From Dryomyza anilis (taxonomy: Eukaryota > Arthropoda > Insecta > Diptera > Dryomyzidae), in contig OX638132.1 of assembly GCA_951804985.1 (NCBI GenBank), positions 10,583,529 to 10,647,528 of the forward strand: a DNA stretch of 64,000 nucleotides. The letters run 5' to 3'. The notes under the pieces were generated by a model. That model searched no databases, was not told the origin of the DNA, and saw only the letters and a program-made list of their open reading frames with translations. The position numbers and the translations under genes are program-made. Shown here piece by piece: positions 12,020 through 26,420 of this stretch (the stretch's first letter is position 1; each line of letters starts with the position of its first letter).

Positions 12020-15000
12020 CGTAGAGTGGCCCAGTAGTCTTGGGCAAATCGGCTGATTAATCAGGTTTATCTTTAAACCTTCATATCTTCTAAACGGAGC
12101 GTCGTAGAGTGGTCAAAGATGGCGCATTTTATAGTGATTTCAAAGAAGATTACTTGGATAACTTGGTCTTGGACAAATCGGCTGATTAATCAAGTTTTTC
12201 TTAAAACCTTCATATCTTCTAAACGGAGCGTCGTAGAGTGGTCAAAGTTGGCGCATTTTATAGTGATTTCAAAGAAGATTACTTACTGCAAAATTAATTA
12301 AATTCGGTCCAGTGGTCGTGGAGAAATCGGCTGATTAATCAGGTTTTTCTTCAAACCTTCATATCTTCTAAACGGAGCGTCGTAGAGTGGTCAACGTTGG
12401 CGCATTTTATAGAGATTTCAAAGAAGATTACTTACTGCAAAATTCATTCAATTCGGTCCAGTGGTCCTGGATAAATCGGCTGATTAATCAGGTTTTTCTT
12501 TAAACCTTCATATCTTCTAAACGGAGCGTCGTAGAGTGGCCCAGTAGTCTTGGACAAATCGGCTGATTAATCAGGTTTATCTTTAAACCTTCATATCTTC
12601 TAAACGGAGCGTCGTAGAGTGGTCAAAGTTGGCGCATTTTATAGTGATTTCAAAGAAGATTACTTACTGCAAAATTCATTAAATTCGGTCCAGTGGTCCT
12701 GGATAAATCGGCTGATTAATCAGGTTTTTCTTTAAACCTTCATATCTTCTAAACGGAGCGTCGTAGAGTGGTCAAAGTTGGCGCATTTTATAGTGATTTC
12801 AAAGAAGATTACTTACTGCAAAATTCATTAAATTCGGTCCAGTGGTCGTTGAGAAATCGGCTGATTAATCAGGTTTTTTTTTTAAACCTTCATATCTTCT
12901 TAACGGAGCGTCGTAGAGTGACCCAGTAGTCTTGGGCAAATCGGCTGATTAATCAAGTTTTTCTTAAAACCTTCATATCTTCTAAACGGAGCGTCGTAGA
13001 GTGGTCAACGTTGGCGCATTTTATAGAGATTTCAAAGAAGATTACTTACTGCAAAATTCATTAAATTCGGTCCAGTTGTCCTGGATAAATCGGCTGATTA
13101 ATCAGGTTTTTCTTTAAACCTTCATATCTTCTAAACGGAGCGTCGTAGAGTGGTCAAAGTTGGCGCATTTTATAGTGATTTCAAAGAAGATTACTTACTG
13201 CAAAATTCATTAAATTCGGTCCAGTGGTCCTGGATAAATCGGCTGATTAATCAGGTTTTTTTTTTAAACCTTCATATCTTCTTAACGGAGCGTCGTAGAG
13301 TGGCCCAGTAGTCTTGGGCAAATCGGCTGATTAATCTGGTTTATCTTTAAACCTTCATATCTTCTAAACGAAGCGTCGTAGAGTGGTCAACGTTGGCGCA
13401 TTTTATAGTGATTTCAAAGAAGATTACTTACTGCAAAATTCATTAAATTCGGTCCAGTGGTCCTGGATAAATCGGCTGATTAATCAGGTTTTTCTTTAAA
13501 CCTTCATATCTTCTAAACGGAGCGTCGTAGAGTGGTCAAAGTTGGCGCATTTTATAGTGATTTCAAAGAAGATTACTTACTGCAAAATTCATTAAATTCG
13601 GTCCAGTGGTCCTGGATAAATCGGCTGATTAATCAGGTTTTTCTTTAAACCTTCATATCTTCTAAACGAAGCGTCGTAGAGTGGTCAACGTTGGCGCATT
13701 TTATAGTGATTTCAAAGAAGATTACTTACTGCAAAATTCATTAAATTCGGTCCAGTGGTCCTGGATAAATCGGCTGATTAATCAGGTTTTTCTTTAAACC
13801 TTCATATCTTCTAAACGGAGCGTCGTAGAGTGGTCAAAGTTGGCGCATTTTATAGTGATTTCAAAGAAGATTACTTACTGCAAAATTCATTAAATTCGGT
13901 CCAGTGGTCCTGGATAAATCGGCTGATTAATCAGGTTTTTCTTTAAACCTTCATATCTTCTAAACGGAGCGTCGTAGAGTGGCCCAGTAGTCTTGGACAA
14001 ATCGGCTGATTAATCAGGTTTATCTTTAAACCTTCATATCTTCTAAACGGAGCGTCGTAGAGTGGTCAAAGTTGGCGCATTTTATAGTGATTTCAAAGAA
14101 GATTACTTACTGCAAAATTCATTAAATTCGGTCCAGTGGTCCTGGATAAATCGGCTGATTAATCAGGTTTTTCTTTAAACCTTCATATCTTCTAAACGGA
14201 GCGTCGTAGAGTGGTCAAAGTTGGCGCATTTTATAGTGATTTCAAAGAAGATTACTTACTGCAAAATTCATTAAATTCGGTCCAGTGGTCGTTGAGAAAT
14301 CGGCTGATTAATCAGGTTTTTTTTTTAAACCTTCATATCTTCTTAACGGAGCGTCGTAGAGTGACCCAGTAGTCTTGGGCAAATCGGCTGATTAATCAAG
14401 TTTTTCTTAAAACCTTCATATCTTCTAAACGGAGCGTCGTAGAGTGGTCAACGTTGGCGCATTTTATAGAGATTTCAAAGAAGATTACTTACTGCAAAAT
14501 TCATTAAATTCGGTCCAGTTGTCCTGGATAAATCGGCTGATTAATCAGGTTTTTCTTTAAACCTTCATATCTTCTAAACGGAGCGTCGTAGAGTGGTCAA
14601 AGTTGGCGCATTTTATAGTGATTTCAAAGAAGATTACTTACTGCAAAATTCATTAAATTCGGTCCAGTGGTCCTGGATAAATCGGCTGATTAATCAGGTT
14701 TTTTTTTTAAACCTTCATATCTTCTTAACGGAGCGTCGTAGAGTGGCCCAGTAGTCTTGGGCAAATCGGCTGATTAATCTGGTTTATCTTTAAACCTTCA
14801 TATCTTCTAAACGAAGCGTCGTAGAGTGGTCAACGTTGGCGCATTTTATAGTGATTTCAAAGAAGATTACTTACTGCAAAATTCATTAAATTCGGTCCAG
14901 TGGTCGTTGAGAAATCGGCTGATTAATCAGGTTTTTTTTTTAAACCTTCATATCTTCTTAACGGAGCGTCGTAGAGTGACCCAGTAGTCTTGGGCAAATC

Positions 15001-15420
15001 GGCTGATTAATCAAGTTTTTCTTAAAACCTTCATATCTTCTAAACGGAGCGTCGTAGAGTGGTCAACGTTGGCGCATTTTATAGAGATTTCAAAGAAGAT
15101 TACTTACTGCAAAATTCATTAAATTCGGTCCAGTTGTCCTGGATAAATCGGCTGATTAATCAGGTTTTTCTTTAAACCTTCATATCTTCTAAACGGAGCG
15201 TCGTAGAGTGGTCAAAGTTGGCGCATTTTATAGTGATTTCAAAGAAGATTACTTACTGCAAAATTCATTAAATTCGGTCCAGTGGTCCTGGATAAATCGG
15301 CTGATTAATCAGGTTTTTTTTTTAAACCTTCATATCTTCTTAACGGAGCGTCGTAGAGTGGCCCAGTAGTCTTGGGCAAATCGGCTGATTAATCTGGTTT
15401 ATCTTTAAACCTTCATATCT
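12020..15420. repeat. Satellite block with shortened monomers and a 615-bp higher-order unit
   Basis: Here many monomers have lost the segment from GTCAAAG to the middle of the unit. The box runs straight into CCCAGTAGTCTTGG, giving units of about half length. A variant with GTCGTTGAGAAATC plus a T-rich TTTTTTTTTAAACC stretch occurs at 12845, 14288 and 14903. The last two are 615 bases apart and the blocks after each of the three match closely. Shortened units also occur near 17240, 17930, 18160, 18390 and 34310. Confidence 0.8.
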
Positions 15421-18400
15421 TCTAAACGAAGCGTCGTAGAGTGGTCAACGTTGGCGCATTTTATAGTGATTTCAAAGAAGATTACTTACTGCAAAATTCA
15501 TTAAATTCGGTCCAGTTGTCCTGGATAAATCGGCTGATTAATCAGGTTTTTCTTTAAACCTTCATATCTTCTAAACGGAGCGTCGTAGAGTGGTCAAAGT
15601 TGGCGCATTTTATAGTGATTTCAAAGAAGATTACTTACTGCAAAATTCATTAAATTCGGTCCAGTGGTCCTGGATAAATCGGCTGATTAATCAGGTTTTT
15701 CTTTAAACCTTCATATCTTCTAAACGGAGCGTCGTAGAGTGGTCAAAGTTGGCGCATTTATAGTGATTTCAAAGAAGATTACTTACTGCAAAATTCATTA
15801 AATTCGGTCCAGTGGTCCTGGATAAATCGGCTGATTAATCAGGTTTTTCTTTAAACCTTCATATCTTCTAAACGGAGCGTCGTAGAGTGGTCAAAGTTGG
15901 CGCATTTTATAGTGATTTCAAAGAAGATTACTTACTGCAAAATTCATTAAATTCGGTCCAGTTGTCCTGGATAAATCGGCTGATTAATCAGGTTTTTCTT
16001 TAAACCTTCATATCTTCTAAACGGAGCGTCGTAGAGTGGTCAAAGTTGGCGCATTTTATAGTGATTTCAAAGAAGATTACTTACTGCAAAATTCATTAAA
16101 TTCGGTCCAGTGGTCCTGGATAAATCGGCTGATTAATCAGGTTTTTCTTTAAACCTTCATATCTTCTAAACGGAGCGTCGTAGAGTGGTCAAAGTTGGCG
16201 CATTTTATAGTGATTTCAAAGAAGATTACTTACTGCAAAATTCATTAAATTCGGTCCAGTGGTCCTGGATAAATCGGCTGATTAATCAGGTTTTTCTTTA
16301 AACCTTCATATCTTCTAAACGAAGCGTCGTAGAGTGGTCAACGTTGGCGCATTTTATAGTGATTTCAAAGAAGATTACTTACTGCAAAATTCATTAAATT
16401 CGGTCCAGTGGTCCTGGATAAATCGGCTGATTAATCAGGTTTTTCTTTAAACCTTCATATCTTCTAAACGGAGCGTCGTAGAGTGGTCAAAGTTGGCGCA
16501 TTTTATAGTGATTTCAAAGAAGATTACATACTGCAAAATTCATTAAATTCGGTCCAGTGGTCCTGGATAAATCGGCTGATTAATCAGGTTTTTCTTTAAA
16601 CCTTCATATCTTCTAAACGGAGCGTCGTAGAGTGGTCAAAGTTGGCGCATTTTATAGTGATTTCAAAGAAGATTACTTACTGCAAAATTCATTAAATTCG
16701 GTCCAGTGGTCCTGGATAAATCGGCTGATTAATCAGGTTTTTCTTTAAACCTTCATATCTTCTAAACGGAGCGTCGTAGAGTGGTCAACGTTGGCGCAGT
16801 GGTCAAAGTTGGCGCATTTTATAGTGATTTCAAAGAAGATTACTTACTGCAAAATTCATTAAATTCGGTCCAGTGGTCCTGGATAAATCGGCTGATTAAT
16901 CAGGTTTTTCTTTAAACCTTCATATCTTCTAAACGGAGCGTCGTAGAGTGGTCAAAGTTGGCGCATTTTATAGTGATTTCAAAGAAGATTACTTACTGCA
17001 AAATTCATTAAATTCGGTCCAGTGGTCCTGGATAAATCGGCTGATTAATCAGGTTTTTCTTTAAACCTTCATATCTTCTAAACGGAGCGTCGTAGAGTGG
17101 TCAAAGTTGGCGCATTTTATAGTGATTTCAAAGAAGATTACTTACTGCAAAATTCATTAAATTCGGTCCAGTGGTCCTGGATAAATCGGCTGATTAATCA
17201 AGTTTTTCTTAAAACCTTCATATCTTCTAAACGGAGCGTCGTAGAGTGGCCCAGTAGTCTTGGGCAAATCGGCTGATTAATCAGGTTTTTCTTTTAACCT
17301 TCATATCTTCTAAACGGAGCGTCGTAGAGTGGTCAAAGTTGGCGCATTTTATAGTGATTTCAAAGAAGATTACTTACTGCAAAGCTCATTAAATTCGGTC
17401 CAGTGGTCTTGGACAAATCGGCTGATTAATCAAGTTTTTCTTTAAACCTTCATATCTTCTAAACGGAGCGTCGTAGAGTGGTCAAAGTTGGCGCATTTTA
17501 TAGTGATTTCAAAGAAGATTACTTACTGCAAAATTAATTAAATTCGGTCCAGTGGTCCTGGATAAATCGGCTGATTAATCAGGTTTTTCTTTAAACCTTC
17601 ATATCTTCTAAACGGAGCGTCGTAGAGTGGTCAAAGTTGGCGCATTTTATAGTGATTTCAAAGAAGATTACTTACTGCAAAATTCATTAAATTCGGTCCA
17701 GTGGTCCTGGATAAATCGGCTGATTAATCAGGTTTTTCTTTAAACCTTCATATCTTCTAAACGAAGCGTCGTAGAGTGGTCAAAGTTGGCGCATTTTATA
17801 GTGATTTCAAAGAAGATTACTTACTGCAAAATTCATTAAATTCGGTCCAGTGGTCCTGGATAAATCGGCTGATTAATCAGGTTTTTCTTTAAACCTCCAT
17901 ATCTTCTAAACGGAGCGTCGTAGAGTGGCCCAGTAGTCTTGGGCAAATCGGCTGATTGATCAGGTTTATCTTTAAACCTTCATATCTTCTAAACGGAGCG
18001 TCGTAGAGGGGTCAAAGTTGGCGCATTTTATAGTGATTTCAAAGAAGATTACTTACTGCAAAATTCATTAAATTCGGTCCAGTGATCCTGGATAAATCGG
18101 CTGATTAATCAGGTTTTTCTTTAAACCTTCATATCTTCTAAACGGAGCGTCGTAGAGTGGCCCAGTAGTCTTGGGCAAATCGGCTGATTAATCAGGTTTT
18201 TCTTTAAACCTTCATATCTTCTAAACGGAGCGTCGTAGAGTGGTCAAAGTTGGCGCATTTTATAGTGATTTCAAAGTAGATTACTTACTGCAAAATTCAT
18301 TAAATTCGGTCCAGTGGTCCTGGATAAATCGGCTGATTAATCAGGTTTTTCTTTAAACCTTCATATCTTCTAAACGAAGCGTCGTAGAGTGGCCCAGTAG

Positions 18401-18779
18401 TCTTGGGCAAATCGGCTGATTGATCAGGTTTATCTTTAAACCTTCATATCTTCTAAACGGAGCGTCATAGAGTGGTCAAAGTTGGCGCATTTTATAGTGA
18501 TTTCAAAGAAGATTACTTACTGCAAAATTAATTAAATTCGGTCCAGTGGTCCTGGATAAATCGGCTGATTAATCAGGTTTTTCTTTAAACCTCCATATCT
18601 TCTAAACGGAGCGTCGTAGAGTGGTCAAAGTTGGCGCATTTTATAGTGATTTCAAAGAAGATTACTTACTGCAAAATTCATTAAATTCGGTCCAGAGGTC
18701 CTGGAGAAATCGGCTGATTAATCAGGTTTTCTTTAAACCTTCATATCTTCTAAACGGAGCGTCGTAGAGTGGTCAAAGT

Positions 18780-21700
18780 TGGCGCATTTTATAGTGATTT
18801 CAAGCGTCGTAGAGTGGTCAAAGTTGGCGCATTTTATAGTGATTTCAAAGAAGATTACTTACTGCAAAATTCATTAAATTCGGTCCAGTGGTCCTGGAGA
18901 AATCGGCTGATTAATCAGGTTTTTCTTTAAACCTTCATATCTGCTAAACGGAGCGTCGTAGAGTGGTCAAAGTTGGCGCATTTTATAGTGATTTCAAAGA
19001 AGATTACTTACTGCAAAATTCATTAAATTCGGTCCAGAGGTCCTGGAGAAATCGGCTGATTAATCAGGTTTTCTTTAAACCTTCATATCTTCTAAACGGA
19101 GCGTCGTAGAGTGGTCAAAGTTGGCGCATTTTATAGTGATTTCAAAGAAGATTACTTACTGCAAAATTCATTAAATTCGGTCCAGTGGTCCTGGAGAAAT
19201 CGGCTGATTAATAAGGTTTTTCTTAAAACCTTCATATCTTCTAAACGGAGCGTCGTAGAGTGGTCAAAGTTGGCGCATTTTATAGTGATTTCAAGCGTCG
19301 TAGAGTGGTCAAAGTTGGCGCATTTTATAGTGATTTCAAAGAAGATTACTTACTGCAAAATTCATTAAATTCGGTCCAGTGGTCCTGGAGAAATCGGCTG
19401 ATTAATCAGGTTTTTCTTTAAACCTTCATATCTTCTAAACGGAGCGTCGTAGAGTGGTCAAAGTTGGCGCATTTTATAGTGATTTCAAAGAAGATTACTT
19501 ACTGCAAAATTCATTAAATTCGGTCCAGAGGTCCTGGAGAAATCGGCTGATTAATCAGGTTTTCTTTAAACCTTCATATCTTCTAAACGGAGCGTCGTAG
19601 AGTGGTCAAAGTTGGCGCATTTTATAGTGATTTCAAAGAAGATTACTTACTGCAAAATTCATTAAATTCGGTCCAGTGGTCCTGGAGAAATCGGCTGATT
19701 AATAAGGTTTTTCTTAAAACCTTCATATCTTCTAAACGGAGCGTCGTAGAGTGGTCAAAGTTGGCGCATTTTATAGTGATTTCAAGCGTCGTAGAGTGGT
19801 CAAAGTTGGCGCATTTTATAGTGATTTCAAAGAAGATTACTTACTGCAAAATTCATTAAATTCGGTCCAGTGGTCCTGGAGAAATCGGCTGATTAATCAG
19901 GTTTTTCTTTAAACCTTCATATCTTCTAAACGGAGCGTCGTAGAGTGGTCAAAGTTGGCGCATTTTATAGTGATTTCAAAGAAGATTACTTACTGCAAAA
20001 TTCATTAAATTCGGTCCAGTGGTCCTGGAGAAATCGGCTGATTAATCAGGCTTTTCTGTAAACCTTCATATCTTCTAAACGGAGCGTCGTAGTGGGGTCA
20101 AAGTTGGCGCATTTTATAGTGATTTCAAAGAAGATTACTTACTGCAAAATTCATTAAATTCGGTCCAGTGGTCCTGGAGAAATCGGCTGATTAATCAGGT
20201 TTTTCTTTAAACCTTCATATCTTCTAAACGGAGCGTCGTAGAGTGGTCAAAGTTGGCGCATTTTATAGTGATTTCAAAGAAGATTACTTACTGCAAATTT
20301 CAGTAAATTCGGTCCAGTGGTCCTGGATAAATCGGCTGATTAATCAGGTTTTTCTTTAAACCTTCATATCTTCTAAACGGAGCGTCGTAGAGTGGTCAAA
20401 GTTGGCGCATTTTATAGTGATTTCAAGCGTCGTAGAGTGGGCAAAGTTGGCGCATTTTATAGTGATTTCAAAGAAGATTACTTACTGCAAAATTCATTAA
20501 ATTCGGTCCAGTGGTCCTGGAGAAATCGGCTGATTAATCAGGTTTTTCTTTAAACCTTCATATCTGCTAAACGGAGCGTCGTAGAGTGGTCAAAGTTGGC
20601 GCATTTTATAGTGATTTCAAAGAAGATTACTTACTGCAAAATTCATTAAATTCGGTCCAGAGGTCCTGGAGAAATCGGCTGATTAATCAGGTTTTCTTTA
20701 AACCTTCATATCTTCTAAACGGAGCGTCGTAGAGTGGTCAAAGTTGGCGCATTTTATAGTGATTTCAAAGAAGATTACTTACTGCAAAATTCATTAAATT
20801 CGGTCCAGTGGTCCTGGAGAAATCGGCTGATTAATCAGGTTTTTCTTTAAACCTTCATATCTGCTAAACGGAGCGTCGTAGAGTGGTCAAAGTTGGCGCA
20901 TTTTATAGTGATTTCAAGCGTCGTAGAGTGGTCAAAGTTGGCGCATTTTATAGTGATTTCAAAGAAGATTACTTACTGCAAAATTCATTAAATTCGGTCC
21001 AGTGGTCCTGGAGAAATCGGCTGATTAATCAGGCTTTTCTGTAAACCTTCATATCTTCTAAACGGAGCGTCGTAGTGGGGTCAAAGTTGGCGCATTTTAT
21101 AGTGATTTCAAAGAAGATTACTTACTGCAAAATTCATTAAATTCGGTCCAGTGGTCCTGGAGAAATCGGCTGATTAATCAGGTTTTTCTTTAAACCTTCA
21201 TATCTTCTAAACGGAGCGTCGTAGAGTGGTCAAAGTTGACTGATTAATCAGGCTTTTCTTTAAACCTTCATATCTTCTAAACGGAGCGTCGTAGTGGGGT
21301 CAAAGTTGGCGCATTTTATAGTGATTTCAAGCGTCGTAGAGTGGTCAAAGTTGGCGCATTTTATAGTGATTTCAAAGAAGATTACTTACTGCAAAATTCA
21401 TTAAATTCGGTCCAGTGGTCCTGGAGAAATCGGCTGATTAATCAGGTTTTTCTTTAAACCTTCATATCTTCTAAACGGAGCGTCGTAGAGTGGTCAAAGT
21501 TGGCGCATTTTATAGTGATTTCAAAGAAGATTACTTACTGCAAAATTCATTAAATTCGGTCCAGAGGTCCTGGAGAAATCGGCTGATTAATCAGGTTTTC
21601 TTTAAACCTTCATATCTTCTAAACGGAGCGTCGTAGAGTGGTCAAAGTTGGCGCATTTTATAGTGATTTCAAAGAAGATTACTTACTGCAAAATTCATTA

Positions 21701-24700
21701 AATTCGGTCCAGTGGTCCTGGAGAAATCGGCTGATTAATAAGGTTTTTCTTAAAACCTTCATATCTTCTAAACGGAGCGTCGTAGAGTGGTCAAAGTTGG
21801 CGCATTTTATAGTGATTTCAAGCGTCGTAGAGTGGTCAAAGTTGGCGCATTTTATAGTGATTTCAAAGAAGATTACTTACTGCAAAATTCATTAAATTCG
21901 GTCCAGTGGTCCTGGAGAAATCGGCTGATTAATCAGGCTTTTCTGTAAACCTTCATATCTTCTAAACGGAGCGTCGTAGAGTGGTCAAAGTTGGCGCATT
22001 TTATAGTGATTTCAAAGAAGATTACTTACTGCAAAATTCATTAAATTCGGTCCAGTGGTCATGGAGAAATCGGCTGATTAATCAGGTTTTTCTTTAAACC
22101 TTCATATCTTCTAAACGGAGCGTCGTAGAGTGGTCAAAGTTGGCGCATTTTATAGTGATTTCAAAGAAGATTACTTACTGCAAAATTCATTAAATTCGGT
22201 CCAGTGGTCCTGGAGAAATCGGCTGATTAATCAGGCTTTTCTGTAAACCTTCATATCTTCTAAACGGAGCGTCAAAGTTGGCGCATTTTATAGTGATTTC
22301 AAAGAAGATTACTTACTGCAAAATTCATTAAATTCGGTCCAGTGGTCCTGGAGAAATCGGCTGATTAATCAGGTTTTTCTTTAAACCTTCATATCTTCTA
22401 AACGGAGCGTCGTAGAGTGGTCAAAGTTGGCGCATTTTATAGTGATTTCAAAGAAGATTACTTACTGCAAATTTCAGTAAATTCGGTCCAGTGGTCCTGG
22501 ATAAATCGGCTGATTAATCAGGTTTTTCTTTAAACCTTCATATCTTCTAAACGGAGCGTCGTAGAGTGGTCAAAGTTGGCGCATTTTATAGTGATTTCAA
22601 GCGTCGTAGAGTGGGCAAAGTTGGCGCATTTTATAGTGATTTCAAAGAAGATTACTTACTGCAAAATTCATTAAATTCGGTCCAGTGGTAATGGAGAAAT
22701 CGGCTGATTAATCAGGTTTTTCTTTAAACCTTCATATCTTCTAAACGGAGCGTCGTAGAGTGGTCAAAGTTGGCGCATTTTATAGTGATTTCAAAGAAGA
22801 TTACTTTCTGCAAAATTCATTAAATTCGGTCCAGTGGTCATGGGGAAATCGGCTGATTAATCAGGTTTTTCTTAAAACCTTCATATCTTCTAAACGGAGC
22901 GTCGTAGAGTGGTCAAAGTTGGCGCATTTTATAGTGATTTCAAGCGTCGTAGAGTGGTCAAAGTTGGCGCATTTTATAGTGATTTCAAAGAAGATTACTT
23001 ACTGCAAAATTCATTAAATTCGGTCCAGTGGTCCTGGAGAAATCGGCTGATTAATCAGGCTTTTCTGTAAACCTTCATATCTTCTAAACGGAGCGTCGTA
23101 GAGTGGTCAAAGTTGGCGCATTTTATAGTGATTTCAAGCGTCGTAGAGTGGGCAAAGTTGGCGCATTTTATAGTGATTTCAAAGAAGATTACTTACTGCA
23201 AAATTCATTAAATTCGGTCCAGTGGTCATGGAGAAATCGGCTGATTAATCAGGTTTTTCTTTAAACCTTCATATCTTCTAAACGGAGCGTCGTAGAGTGG
23301 TCAAAGTTGGCGCATTTTATAGTGATTTCAAAGAAGATTACTTACTGCAAAATTCATTAAATTCGGTCCAGTGGTCCTGGAGAAATCGGCTGATTAATCA
23401 GGCTTTTCTGTAAACCTTCATATCTTCTAAACGGAGCGTCAAAGTTGGCGCATTTTATAGTGATTTCAAAGAAGATTACTTACTGCAAAATTCATTAAAT
23501 TCGGTCCAGTGGTCCTGGAGAAATCGGCTGATTAATCAGGTTTTTCTTTAAACCTTCATATCTTCTAAACGGAGCGTCGTAGAGTGGTCAAAGTTGGCGC
23601 ATTTTATAGTGATTTCAAAGAAGATTACTTACTGCAAATTTCAGTAAATTCGGTCCAGTGGTCCTGGATAAATCGGCTGATTAATCAGGTTTTTCTTTAA
23701 ACCTTCATATCTTCTAAACGGAGCGTCGTAGAGTGGTCAAAGTTGGCGCATTTTATAGTGATTTCAAGCGTCGTAGAGTGGGCAAAGTTGGCGCATTTTA
23801 TAGTGATTTCAAAGAAGATTACTTACTGCAAAATTCATTAAATTCGGTCCAGTGGTAATGGAGAAATCGGCTGATTAATCAGGTTTTTCTTTAAACCTTC
23901 ATATCTTCTAAACGGAGCGTCGTAGAGTGGTCAAAGTTGGCGCATTTTATAGTGATTTCAAAGAAGATTACTTACTGCAAAATTCATTAAATTCGGTCCA
24001 GTGGTCATGGGGAAATCGGCTGATTAATCAGGTTTTTCTTTAAACCTTCATATCTTCTAAACGGAGCGACGTAGAGTGGTCAAAGTTGGCGCATTTTATA
24101 GTGATTTCAAAGAAGATTACTTACTGCAAAATTCATTAAATTCGGTCCAGTGGTCATGGAGAAATCGGCTGATTAATCAGGTTTTTCTTTAAACCTTCAT
24201 ATCTTCTAAACGGAGCGACGTAGAGTGGTCAAAGTTGGCGCATTTTATAGTGATTTCAAAGAAGATTACTTACTGCAAAATTCATTAAATTCGGTCCAGT
24301 GGTCATGGAGAAATCGGCTGATTAATCAGGTTTTTCTTTAAACCTTCATATCTTCTAAACGGAGCGTCGTAGAGTGGTCAAAGTTGGCGCATTTTATAGT
24401 GATTTCAAGCGTCGTAGAGTGGTCAAAGTTGGCGCATTTTATAGTGATTTCAAAGAAGATTACTTACTGCAAAATTCATTAAATTCGGTCCAGTGGTCCT
24501 GGAGAAATCGGCTGATTAATCAGGTTTTTCTTTAAACCTTCATATCTTCTAAACGGAGCGTCGTAGAGTGGTCAAAGTTGGCGCATTTTATAGTGATTTC
24601 AAAGAAGATTACTTACTGCAAAATTCATTAAATTCGGTCCAGTGGTCATGGGGAAATCGGCTGATTAATCAGGTTTTTCTTAAAACCTTCATATCTTCTA

Positions 24701-26420
24701 AACGGAGCGTCGTAGAGTGGTCAAAGTTGGCGCATTTTATAGTGATTTCAAAGAAGATTACTTACTGCAAAATTCATTAAATTCGGTCCAGTGGTCATGG
24801 GGAAATCGGCTGATTAATCAGGTTTTTCTTTAAACCTTCATATCTTCTAAACGGAGCGACGTAGAGTGGTCAAAGTTGGCGCATTTTATAGTGATTTCAA
24901 AGAAGATTACTTACTGCAAAATTCATTAAATTCGGTCCAGTGGTCATGGAGAAATCGGCTGATTAATCAGGTTTTTCTTTAAACCTTCATATCTTCTAAA
25001 CGGAGCGTCGTAGAGTGGTCAAAGTTGGCGCATTTTATAGTGATTTCAAAGAAGATTACTTACTGCAAAATTCATTAAATTCGGTCCAGTGGTCATGGAG
25101 AAATCGGCTGATTAATCAGGTTTTTCTTTAAACCTTCATATCTTCTAAACGGAGTGTGGTCAAAGTTGGCGCATTTTATAGTGATTTCAAAGAGGATTAC
25201 TTACTGCAAAATTCATTAAATTCGGTCCAGTGGTCCTGGAGAAATCAGCTGATTAATAAGGTTTTTCTTTAAACCTTCATATCTTCTAAACGGAGCGTCG
25301 TAGAGTGGTCAAAGTTGGCTCATTTTATAGTGATTTCAAAGAAGATTACTTACTGCAAAATTAATTAAATTCGGTCCAGTGGTCTTGGACAAATCGGCTG
25401 ATTAATCAGGTTTTTCTTAAAACCTTCATATCTTCTAAACGGAGCGTCGTAGAGGGGTCAAAGATGGCGCATTTTATAGTGATTTCAAAGAAGATTACTT
25501 ACTGCAAAATTCATTAAATTCGGTCCAGTGGTCCTGGATAAATCGGCTGATTAATCAGGTTTTTCTTTAAACCTTCATATCTTCTAAACGGAGCGTCGTA
25601 GAGTGGTCAAAGTTGGCGCATTTTATAGTGATTTCAAGCGTCGTAGAGTGGGCAAAGTTGGCGCATTTTATAGTGATTTCAAAGAAGATTACTTACTGCA
25701 AAATTCATTAAATTCGGTCCAGTGGTAATGGAGAAATCGGCTGATTAATCAGGTTTTTCTTTAAACCTTCATATCTTCTAAACGGAGCGTCGTAGAGTGG
25801 TCAAAGTTGGCGCATTTTATAGTGATTTCAAAGAAGATTACTTACTGCAAAATTCATTAAATTCGGTCCAGTGGTCATGGGGAAATCGGCTGATTAATCA
25901 GGTTTTTCTTAAAACCTTCATATCTTCTAAACGGAGCGTCGTAGAGTGGTCAAAGTTGGCGCATTTTATAGTGATTTCAAGCGTCGTAGAGTGGTCAAAG
26001 TTGGCGCATTTTATAGTGATTTCAAAGAAGATTACTTACTGCAAAATTCATTAAATTCGGTCCAGTGGTCCTGGAGAAATCGGCTGATTAATCAGGCTTT
26101 TCTGTAAACCTTCATATCTTCTAAACGGAGCGTCGTAGAGTGGTCAAAGTTGGCGCATTTTATAGTGATTTCAAGCGTCGTAGAGTGGGCAAAGTTGGCG
26201 CATTTTATAGTGATTTCAAAGAAGATTACTTACTGCAAAATTCATTAAATTCGGTCCAGTGGTCCTGGAGAAATCGGCTGATTAATCAGGCTTTTCTGTA
26301 AACCTTCATATCTTCTAAACGGAGCGTCGTAGAGTGGTCAAAGTTGGCGCATTTTATAGTGATTTCAAGCGTCGTAGAGTGGGCAAAGTTGGCGCATTTT
26401 ATAGTGATTTCAAAGAAGAT
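18780..26420. repeat. Satellite block with lengthened (194-bp) monomers
   Basis: Alternate monomers contain a 45-bp internal duplication: after ATAGTGATTTCA the sequence returns to AGCGTCGTAGAG and repeats through ATAGTGATTTCA again before going on to AAGAAGATTAC. Examples start near 18800, 19290, 19785, 20425, 20915, 21330, 21820, 22600, 22940, 23135, 23770, 24405, 25635, 25980, 26170 and 26365. A 491-bp unit containing one such monomer is tandemly repeated at 19111 and 19602. A further pair lies near 27000 and 27640. Confidence 0.85.
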
